This document shows positions 1-5,592 of a DNA stretch of 5,987 nucleotides, piece by piece. Positions within the stretch are counted from its first letter, which is position 1. Each line of letters begins with the position of its first letter. Source of the stretch: a bacterium (GTDB taxonomy: Bacteria; Krumholzibacteriota; Krumholzibacteria; LZORAL124-64-63); the NCBI GenBank assembly GCA_021767885.1, contig JAASSM010000135.1, positions 1 to 5,987 of the forward strand, written 5' to 3'. The translations under genes were made by a program, and so were the position numbers. The notes under the pieces were generated by a model. That model ran no database searches and was not told the origin of the DNA. It saw only the letters and a list, made by a program, of their open reading frames with translations.

Positions 1-1
1 C

Positions 2-991
2 CTGGCCAACCTGCAGGCGGTGGAGGATCTGCCGGAGACCATCGAGACCTGGTACCTGCGCCTGCCGCACCTGCCCAAGATCCCGGAGATCGTCCGGCTC
101 AGCGGCGTGAGCCTCAACAGCGAGACCGAGGTGATCCTGGCGCTGAACGAGGAGGCCGGCCGCCAGGGCCTCATCCACCGCATCATCGTGATGATCGAGC
201 TGGGCGACCTGCGCGAGGGCGTGCTGCCCGGCTCGCTGATGACGTTCTACGAGCGGATCTTCGAGCTGCCGAACATCGAGGTCCTGGGCATCGGCAGCAA
301 CCTCGGCTGCCTGTCGGGCTCGGTCCCGTCGGTGGAGCAGTTCTCCCAGCTCGCGCTCTTCCACGAGCTGCTGGAGCTGAAGTTCGGCCGCAAGCTGCCC
401 ATGATCTCCGCCGGCACCAGCGCCGTGCTGCCCCTGCTGCGCGACGGCAACGTGCCGCGGTCGATCAACCACTTCCGCATCGGCGAGAGCGTGTTCCTGG
501 GCACCGACCTGGTCCATGGCGGCACGCTGGCCGGCCTCAGGGACGACGCCATCACCCTGGACGTGGAGATCGTCGAGCTCAAGGAGAAGAGCCTGGTGCC
601 GGTGGGCGAGACCGCCGACGTCGCGCCCTTCGAGGAGCTGGGCAACGACCTGGACACCGAGCCGGGCCAGCGGGGCTACCGCGCGGTGGTCACCGTGGGC
701 CAGCTCGACACCGAGGTGGGCGGCCTCGAGCCGCTGGACCCGCGCTACGCCATCGTGGGTGCCAGCAGCGACCTCGCCGTGGTCCACGTCGCCGACAACC
801 CCGAGGACCTCAAGGTGGGCGACGTGATCAAGTTCCGGCCCAGCTACGGCGCCCTGGTGCGGCTGATGCTCGGCCGCTACATCGACAAGGTGGTGGTCCC
901 GGACCTGGATACGTTCCGCAAGCAGCTCGCCGGCCTGGACAACAGCATCGAGCTGCCGCCCATCCTGGACAACCTCGAGGAAGAGGGCTGA
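2..991 (+). CDS. PLP-dependent amino-acid racemase, alanine/ornithine racemase (Orr-like) family, 5'-truncated by window edge
   Basis: The reading frame is open from the left edge, giving 329 residues before a TGA stop, so the true start lies upstream. Family members begin about 70-75 residues earlier, and that missing part carries the PLP-binding lysine. Visible family motifs, numbered from the first codon, are SLNSE (37-41), ELGDLREG (66-73), GIGSNLGC (96-103), ISAGTS (135-140), INHFRIGE (155-162), GASSD (253-257) and KVGDVIKF (271-278). Their order matches the TIM-barrel (Ala_racemase_N, fold III) plus C-terminal beta domain of Orr-type enzymes. Such enzymes interconvert L- and D-amino acids in the cytoplasm; characterised members act on ornithine, but substrate cannot be read from sequence. 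The GTG at 20 is not the real start, because the residues before it (LANLQA) continue the family alignment. No membrane segments or signal peptide are seen. The following transporter has its own promoter candidate, so co-transcription is uncertain. Confidence 0.87.
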   Translation: MANLQAVEDLPETIETWYLRLPHLPKIPEIVRLSGVSLNSETEVILALNEEAGRQGLIHRIIVMIELGDLREGVLPGSLMTFYERIFELPNIEVLGIGSNLGCLSGSVPSVEQFSQLALFHELLELKFGRKLPMISAGTSAVLPLLRDGNVPRSINHFRIGESVFLGTDLVHGGTLAGLRDDAITLDVEIVELKEKSLVPVGETADVAPFEELGNDLDTEPGQRGYRAVVTVGQLDTEVGGLEPLDPRYAIVGASSDLAVVHVADNPEDLKVGDVIKFRPSYGALVRLMLGRYIDKVVVPDLDTFRKQLAGLDNSIELPPILDNLEEEG

Positions 992-998
992 CCGGTCG

Positions 999-1028
999 GG
1001 GCGGCGCCGCGACCGCGTGGCGCCGCCC
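999..1028 (+). terminator. GC-rich hairpin after the racemase gene, probable terminator without a U-tract
   Basis: GGGCGGCGCC (999-1008) pairs perfectly with GGCGCCGCCC (1019-1028). Three further pairs inside (one G-U) extend the stem to 13 bp around a four-base loop, ACCG (1012-1015). It starts 7 nt after the racemase stop and lies upstream of the transporter promoter candidate, where a terminator is expected. The 3' flank is C-rich rather than T-rich, so it is not a canonical intrinsic terminator. It may instead stabilise the 3' end or act together with Rho. The symmetry is visible in the sequence; the function is inferred. Confidence 0.55.
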
Positions 1029-1070
1029 GTCCCCCCGGCCACCCCGCCCCGCGTCCCGCATCCCTTTATC

Positions 1071-1100
1071 CTGGCATCCCGCCCCTCCGCCCCCTAGAAT
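1071..1100 (+). promoter_or_regulatory. Candidate sigma-70-type promoter of the peptide transporter gene
   Basis: A TAGAAT box at 1095-1100 matches the -10 consensus at five of six positions. CTGGCA at 1071-1076, 18 nt upstream, matches the -35 consensus at four of six. It lies between the hairpin that follows the racemase and the GTG start at 1146, and would give a leader of about 40 nt. The A/T-containing -10 stands out in a very GC-rich intergenic stretch. This implies the transporter can be transcribed independently of the racemase. No operator-like repeat was seen beside it. Confidence 0.5.
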
Positions 1101-1134
1101 GGCGGGTTCCACCGTCGCGACCACTTCCGCCGTC

Positions 1135-1140
1135 AGGAGG
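1135..1140 (+). promoter_or_regulatory. Shine-Dalgarno sequence fixing the transporter start
   Basis: AGGAGG lies 5 nt upstream of the GTG at 1146 and is a perfect match to the anti-Shine-Dalgarno core. It supports GTG 1146 as the start over any later in-frame ATG (for example at Met16), because the POT family's first helix begins just inside the protein. Confidence 0.85.
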
Positions 1141-1145
1141 CCGCC

Positions 1146-2747
1146 GTGGCCAGAGCCAAGTTCCCCGGATACTTCTGGGCCGCCAATACCATGGAGATCT
1201 TCGAGCGCATGGGCTGGTACGGCTTCTACGCCGTCAGCAGCCTGTACCTCACCGGCGCGGTGGCCGACGGCGGCCTGGGCCTCAGCAGCGAGGACCGCGG
1301 CGTGATCCAGGGGCTGGCCACCTTCTTCCTGTATCTCTTCCCGGCGGTCTTCGGCGCCCTCGCCGACCGCTACGGCTACCGCAGCATGTTCCTGGCCTCC
1401 TGCGCGGTGATGGTGCCCGGTTACCTGATCCTGGGCATCCCCCAGGGCTTCTGGGGCTTCCTGGCGGTGTACTTCCTGGTGGCCGTGGGCCACGGCATGT
1501 TCAAGCCGGTGGTGATCAGCTCGGTGGCCAAGGCCACCACCGAGGAGACCGGGAGCATGGGCTTCGGGATCTTCTACATGATGGTGAACGTGGGCGGCTT
1601 CCTGGGCCCCATCGTGGCGGGGATCGTCCGCGGCTGGGACTGGAACTACGTCTTCTACGCCTCGGCCGGCTGGATCCTGGTCATGGGCGTCGTGGCCCTG
1701 ATCTTCTATCGCGAGCCGCCCCGCGACGAGGACGCGGAGGGCCGGCGCTCGCTGGCCGAGGTCTTCCGCGGCATGATCGCCGTGGTGGGCAACGGCCGCT
1801 TCTTCGTGCTCATCGCCGGCATCCTGGTGCTGCTGGTCATGGGCTCGAAGTGGCTGCCGCCGGAGATCTACCTGCCCGCCGCCGGCGGCTGGCTGCTGCT
1901 GAACCTGCTGGTGGACATCCCCCTGCGCGCCATGGCCCGCAAGCCGGCCCGGCCGCAGACCGGCGCGGCCACGGCCCCGGCGGCGGTGCCCGTGGCGGCT
2001 GCCGAGCGCTCCTGGCTGCTGCAGCCCATGCAGGTGGGCGAGGGCCGGTACCTGGTCTTCCTGGTGCTGATGTCGTTCTTCTGGATCAGCTTCAACCAGA
2101 TCTTCATGACCCTGCCGGAGTACATCCGCGACTACGCCGACACCACCGACCTCATCCGCTCCCTCGGCCCGGCCGCCGGCGCCATCGCCGGCTTCTTCTC
2201 CAGCCTGGGCCTGGACACCTCCGAGTGGGGCCGCGCCGTGCTGCAGCATGGCCAGGTCAAGCCCGAGCACCTGATCAACCTGAACGCCCTGGGCATCATC
2301 GTGGGCCAGGTGGGCATCAGCTACGTGGCCAGCCGCTTCAGCCCGTTGACCACCATCATCGCCGGCACCCTGGTGACCGTGCTCAGCTTCCTGCTCTACC
2401 TGGTGGGCCAGGCCGGCTGGGTGATCGTCATCGCCATCCTGGTCTTCTCGGTGGGCGAGATGCTGGCCAGCCCGCGCTCCAAGGAGTTCGCCGGCCGCAT
2501 CGCCCCGCCGGGCAAGGTGGGCATGTACATGGGCTACTTCTACTGGTGCGTGGCCCTGGGCAACCTCTTCGGCGGCCTCATCTCCGGCGCGGCCTACCAG
2601 CACTTCGGCCCCGTCGAGCGCGGTGGCACCGATCAGACCGACGTCATGTGGGTGATCTTCGCCGGCCTGGCGCTCCTCTCGGCCGTCCTGCTCTGGGTCT
2701 ACGACCGCTGGATCGCCCCGCGCCCGGTGCAGGACCAGACGCCGTAG
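1146..2747 (+). CDS. Proton-coupled oligopeptide transporter (POT/PTR2 family, MFS)
   Basis: This 533-residue inner-membrane protein probably imports di- or tripeptides with protons. POT signatures are present in order: ExxER in helix 1 (E17, E20, R21, then GWYG in place of the usual xYYG), MFS motif A GALADRYGYR (70-79), FKP with K120 at the end of helix 4, FYMMVNVG (143-150, the FYxxINxG motif), INLNALG before helix 8 (where LNP is usual) and GEMLASP (437-443) with the conserved helix-10 glutamate E438. About 14 hydrophobic segments are seen, including two extra ones at about 215-233 and 239-260 between helices 6 and 7, as in the HA/HB pair of bacterial POTs. Residues 262-288 form an Ala/Pro-rich cytoplasmic linker. 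The loop after helix 7 (about 322-378) is longer than I expect for the family. The gene ends in TAG, and its last 49 bp overlap the 3' end of the opposing kinase gene. It resembles DtpT/YclF-type transporters; the substrate range is not determinable. Confidence 0.88.
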   Translation: MARAKFPGYFWAANTMEIFERMGWYGFYAVSSLYLTGAVADGGLGLSSEDRGVIQGLATFFLYLFPAVFGALADRYGYRSMFLASCAVMVPGYLILGIPQGFWGFLAVYFLVAVGHGMFKPVVISSVAKATTEETGSMGFGIFYMMVNVGGFLGPIVAGIVRGWDWNYVFYASAGWILVMGVVALIFYREPPRDEDAEGRRSLAEVFRGMIAVVGNGRFFVLIAGILVLLVMGSKWLPPEIYLPAAGGWLLLNLLVDIPLRAMARKPARPQTGAATAPAAVPVAAAERSWLLQPMQVGEGRYLVFLVLMSFFWISFNQIFMTLPEYIRDYADTTDLIRSLGPAAGAIAGFFSSLGLDTSEWGRAVLQHGQVKPEHLINLNALGIIVGQVGISYVASRFSPLTTIIAGTLVTVLSFLLYLVGQAGWVIVIAILVFSVGEMLASPRSKEFAGRIAPPGKVGMYMGYFYWCVALGNLFGGLISGAAYQHFGPVERGGTDQTDVMWVIFAGLALLSAVLLWVYDRWIAPRPVQDQTP

Positions 2748-5401
2748 ATCACCAGCAGGGTCAGCAGGCCCAGGGCCAGCAGCGGGCCCTGGGCCGTCCA
2801 GGCGGACCAGTCGGCGCTGCGCGCGAGCCAGCAGATCTGGATCACCACGCGTCCGGTGACCATGGCCACCGCCCCCCAGCGCAGCAGCACCCACAGCGAG
2901 ATGGCCGACACCACCAGGTGGCCGGCCAGCCCCCAGGGCGAGGTGTCCCCGCCCACCAGGGTCCAGATCGCCAGCGTGATCGCCAGGGCGAGCCAGCGCC
3001 GCCTGGTCCCGTGCTGCACGGCCACCAGGCCCACGATCAGCAGGAATGACATCACCAGCATGAAGCTCTGGTCGATCACCTGCGCCAGGGCCTGGCGTCC
3101 CCCCAGGAGCATCGCCGGCTGCAGGCCCAGCAAGGCGACCGCATCGCCCTCCAGCCAGACCCGGATCAGGCGCCGCAGCGGACCGAAGAGCAGGAAGGCC
3201 GCCGCCCCGGTGATCACCCCCACCAGGACGGATTGCCCGATGAGCGGGTCGCGCCACTGGACCTGCGGCCGGCTGAGCAGCCGGCTGGAGGAGACGAACA
3301 TGCTGGGCCAGACGCGCCGGCCCAGCGGCTCGGCCGCCACGTAGCCGATCCACGTCACCAGCCCCAGGAAGGACGCCCCCACGATCAGGGGCCACAGCTC
3401 GCCCAGGGTGTTCGAGCTGGTGAGCGTGTGCGAGGCCAGGGCCCGGCCGACGAGGAAGAGGCCGCCGACGAGCACCGCGAAGCGCAGCGCCCCGCGCAGA
3501 TCCGCGCGCCCCCGCGCGAGGTTGTGGCTGCCCAGCCAGATGGCCAGGGCGACGACGGTCAGGAACAGGCCCGCCTGCGGGAACTCCGCGAGGCGATCGC
3601 CCACGCCGAGGCGGATGGGCACGGGGTCGGCCGCGAGGTCGGCCAGCCCGGCCGCCACGTCCACGTTGAAGAGCACCGGCCGGCCCTCGAAGGCGGCGGC
3701 CTCCACCCTCAGAGTCTCCTGGGGGGCCTCCGCCCGCGTGCCCACCCACGCGCGCCGCAGGTCGGGCGTGAAGTACCGGCCGTACCGCGGCGGCACCGCC
3801 GCGAAGCGGGTGGTGTCCAGCTCCGCGAAGGCGAAGAGCGGCGCCCAGTCGGGCTCGGCCGCCGGACGGGTGGACAACCGCTTGGGCATCACCTCGAACC
3901 GCCGCAGCCGTCCGGCCAGGTCGATGACCACGGACACCTCCCCGGCCCCGACGGCCGGAGGGTCGATGAGCTGCACCGGGCCGCGCAGGAAGACCGGCGG
4001 CTCCTGCGGCCGCGGGAACAGCTCGAACGGCGCCTGACGGTACCAGAACGAGGCCGCGTCCGGACGCTGGCGCAGGGCGTCCCACCCGGCGTCGGGATCG
4101 TCGCCGACCTCGCCGATCACGCCGCCCCAGGTGATGAACCCACGCGCCCGGTCCACGGGCTCGGCATAGACCGGCCCGGTGTAGCCGAGCGCCGGCAGGA
4201 TCGATCGTGCCCGGTCCTCCAGCACCGCGGGCTGCTTCTGCAGCGGCAGGTGGTGCACCAGCGACATGGACCCGGCCCAGCGCGTGGCGCCCACCACCAG
4301 GGCCAGGCCGCACGCCGCCAGCAGCAACGCCATCGCCGGCCGCATGCCCTCGCGGTCGCCCACGCGTGCCACCAGCTCCGGCGATGGCGTCTCGCCGGCG
4401 GCCAGCGCGGCGGCCAGGGGGTCGCCCCCGGGCAGGGCGGCCGAGATCTCGAGGGCGCTGGCGGGGCGGTCGGCGGGGTCGTTCTCCAGGCAGCGCAGCA
4501 CGGCGCGCTCGACCACGGGATCGAGATCGGGCACGTGGGAGGACAGCCGCGAGGGCGGCCCGCTGGTCTGCAGGTCCTGCAGCTCGGCCACGGTCTCGGC
4601 GCGGAACGCCCGGTGGCCGGTGAACAGCTCGTAGAGCACCAGGCCGAGGGCGTAGATGTCGCTGCGGACGGAGACGTCCTCGCCGCGCAGCTGCTCAGAA
4701 GCCATGTAGGCCGGGGTCCCGGCGCGCACGTCGCGGCGGTCGATGGCGCCCGCCAGGCCGGCCAGACCGAAATCGGTGAGCCGCACGTTGCCGCGGCCGT
4801 CGAGCATGACGTTGGCGGGCTTCAGATCGCGGTGCAGGATGCCCTGCTCGTGAGCGGCGGCCAGTCCGGCGCAGATCTGGCGCGCCACCGCCACGGCGCG
4901 CTCCTGCGGCAGGCGGCCGATGCGACGCAGCAGGGAGGCGAGGTCCTCGCCGTCCACGTACTCCATGGAGAGGAAGAGCTGCCCGTCGGCCTCGCCGATG
5001 TCGTGGACCCGACAGACGCTGGGGTGGGTCACGCGCAGGGCGAGGCGCACCTCGTCGCGGAAGCGCTGCAGGCGGTCGGGATCGGCACGCAGCTCGGGGG
5101 GCAGGAACTTCAGGGCCACGGGCTGGCCCAGCTCGAGGTCGTCCGCGCGGTAGACCTCCCCCATGCCGCCGCGGCCGAGCAGGGCCACGATGCGATAGCG
5201 GCCGCGGATCACCGCGCCAGGTGGGAAGCGCGAGCCGGAGGGAGCGGCGGGCCCCGGCGCGGGCGGAGGTCCGCCCGCCGGCACGGTCGCCCCCGAGAGG
5301 CCGGTGATCCCCGCATCGCAGGGCGCACCACAGCCCGGGCAGAAGCGGCTCGCCGCGGGCAGGACGGCCTGGCAGGCGGGGCAGCGGGCGAGGTCGGTCA
5401 C
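2699..5401 (-). CDS. Membrane Ser/Thr protein kinase: zinc ribbon, Hanks-type kinase, extracytoplasmic domain and polytopic C-terminus
   Basis: This 900-residue protein starts at GTG 5401, where CAGGAG precedes by 7 nt; a longer reading to TTG 5488 would run through the promoter candidate. Residues 7-28 form a zinc ribbon (C7xxC10, C21xxC24, plus C28). A Pro/Gly/Ala linker follows. The kinase domain (about 69-325) has the glycine loop GRGGMG (76-81), K98, E117, HRDLKPAN (190-197; catalytic D192), DFG (210-212), GTPAYMASE (228-236), D248 and R312. All catalytic residues are present, so it should phosphorylate Ser/Thr. One span (about 355-372) leads to an extracytoplasmic domain (about 373-607) with an FWYRQ motif (452-456). 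About eight more spans follow (near 610-624, 637-652, 668-690, 722-741, 778-796, 802-817, 822-841, 872-889). A YVAAEPLGRRVWP stretch and a later RDPLIG (687-722) resemble a module I recall from kinases of acidobacteria-like lineages. The ligand and targets are unknown. It is divergent from a PAS sensor gene. Confidence 0.9.
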   Translation of the reverse strand: MTDLARCPACQAVLPAASRFCPGCGAPCDAGITGLSGATVPAGGPPPAPGPAAPSGSRFPPGAVIRGRYRIVALLGRGGMGEVYRADDLELGQPVALKFLPPELRADPDRLQRFRDEVRLALRVTHPSVCRVHDIGEADGQLFLSMEYVDGEDLASLLRRIGRLPQERAVAVARQICAGLAAAHEQGILHRDLKPANVMLDGRGNVRLTDFGLAGLAGAIDRRDVRAGTPAYMASEQLRGEDVSVRSDIYALGLVLYELFTGHRAFRAETVAELQDLQTSGPPSRLSSHVPDLDPVVERAVLRCLENDPADRPASALEISAALPGGDPLAAALAAGETPSPELVARVGDREGMRPAMALLLAACGLALVVGATRWAGSMSLVHHLPLQKQPAVLEDRARSILPALGYTGPVYAEPVDRARGFITWGGVIGEVGDDPDAGWDALRQRPDAASFWYRQAPFELFPRPQEPPVFLRGPVQLIDPPAVGAGEVSVVIDLAGRLRRFEVMPKRLSTRPAAEPDWAPLFAFAELDTTRFAAVPPRYGRYFTPDLRRAWVGTRAEAPQETLRVEAAAFEGRPVLFNVDVAAGLADLAADPVPIRLGVGDRLAEFPQAGLFLTVVALAIWLGSHNLARGRADLRGALRFAVLVGGLFLVGRALASHTLTSSNTLGELWPLIVGASFLGLVTWIGYVAAEPLGRRVWPSMFVSSSRLLSRPQVQWRDPLIGQSVLVGVITGAAAFLLFGPLRRLIRVWLEGDAVALLGLQPAMLLGGRQALAQVIDQSFMLVMSFLLIVGLVAVQHGTRRRWLALAITLAIWTLVGGDTSPWGLAGHLVVSAISLWVLLRWGAVAMVTGRVVIQICWLARSADWSAWTAQGPLLALGLLTLLVIYGVWSCTGRGAIQRS
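2767..2795 (+). terminator. Perfect 11-bp hairpin just past the transporter stop, possible terminator inside the kinase gene
   Basis: GGCCCAGGGCC (2767-2777) and GGCCCTGGGCC (2785-2795) are exact reverse complements separated by a 7-nt loop. The hairpin begins 19 nt after the transporter's TAG and lies within the antisense of the last codons of the kinase gene (around Gln871-Leu880). It could end the transporter transcript before it runs far into the opposing gene. There is no T-run after it on the plus strand, so a Rho-independent role is unproven. Because the kinase frame there encodes a leucine/glycine-rich helix, some of the symmetry may be coincidental. Confidence 0.4.
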
Positions 5402-5408
5402 GGCGCGG

Positions 5409-5414
5409 CTCCTG
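5409..5414 (-). promoter_or_regulatory. Shine-Dalgarno sequence fixing the kinase start
   Basis: Read on the minus strand this is CAGGAG, 7 nt before the GTG at 5401. The protein then opens with MTDLARCPAC, putting the zinc ribbon right at the N-terminus, as in many ribbon-fused bacterial kinases. The alternative upstream TTG at 5488 has no such site and would add 29 basic, low-complexity residues. Confidence 0.8.
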
Positions 5415-5459
5415 CGGGTCCGGGGCCGGAGAGGGATCGAAAGGCGAGTGGCCAGGTGG

Positions 5460-5488
5460 AATTTAACCGGAGCCGCGGCCGACGCCAA
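5460..5488 (-). promoter_or_regulatory. Candidate promoter of the Ser/Thr kinase gene
   Basis: On the minus strand, TTGGCG (5488-5483) is followed after 17 nt by TAAATT (5465-5460). An overlapping TTAAAT at 5466-5461 with a 16-nt spacer is equally possible. Each box matches four of six consensus bases. The ATTTAA patch on the plus strand is the only A/T-rich stretch in the divergent region, which adds weight. The predicted leader is about 50 nt. The first TTG of the -35 box is also the end of an inverted-repeat arm. Confidence 0.5.
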
Positions 5489-5517
5489 GTGCCGGTACCC
5501 GGCCGGTTCCGCACTTG
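5486..5517. promoter_or_regulatory. Inverted repeat spanning the centre of the divergent promoters, possible shared operator
   Basis: CAAGTGC (5486-5492) and GCACTTG (5511-5517) are exact reverse complements 18 nt apart. The similarity continues inward imperfectly: arm-first readings are CAAGTGCCGGTACC and CAAGTGCGGAACC, one base offset. The dyad centre lies at about 5501-5502, midway between the two promoter candidates, and each arm overlaps the first three bases of one -35 box. The repeat and its position are read directly from the sequence. A role in binding a regulator or in coordinating both promoters is inference. A shared extended -35 context is the simpler alternative. Confidence 0.45.
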
Positions 5518-5543
5518 AGGCCTGCCTGGCGGCGGTCTAGTGT
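5515..5543 (+). promoter_or_regulatory. Candidate promoter of the PAS-domain gene
   Basis: TTGAGG (5515-5520) matches the -35 consensus at four of six bases. TAGTGT (5538-5543), 17 nt downstream, keeps the three most conserved -10 bases (T, A and final T). Transcription would begin near 5550, leaving a leader of about 43 nt before ATG 5593. It mirrors the kinase promoter across the inverted repeat. It is weaker than the transporter promoter candidate. Confidence 0.42.
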
Positions 5544-5592
5544 GTCCGTCAGGAGCCGTTCCCGGTCCTTCTGCCCGAGGTCCCGCGCATCC

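Noticed and set aside
20..22. GTG 20 as the start of the racemase
   Set aside because: The frame is open to the left edge, upstream residues continue the family alignment, and a start here would omit the PLP-lysine region.
1072..1090. Sigma-54-type promoter (TGGC near 1072) before the transporter
   Set aside because: There is no matching TTGC-type -12 element at the required distance, and the TAGAAT box gives a better sigma-70 reading.
1850..3049. Plus-strand open frame of 399 codons overlapping the transporter
   Set aside because: It is an out-of-frame reading of the POT gene, very Arg/Pro/Gly/His-rich, and lacks a convincing start site.
828..4313. Very long minus-strand open frame of 1161 codons across the transporter and half of the kinase gene
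   Set aside because: It lies antisense to the transporter and in a different frame from the kinase, and gives Gly/Ala/Arg/His-rich low-complexity protein with no domain. Such frames arise from scarcity of stops in high-G+C DNA.
5402..5488. N-terminal extension of the kinase to TTG 5488
   Set aside because: The extra 29 residues are basic and low in complexity, the TTG lies inside the -35 candidate, and GTG 5401 has a well-spaced CAGGAG.
3233..5518. Plus-strand open frame of 761 codons opposite the kinase gene
   Set aside because: It is fully antisense to a gene with every kinase motif, its product is a Gln/Arg/His/Gly-rich repeat-like composition without recognisable domains, and it would run through the divergent promoter region.
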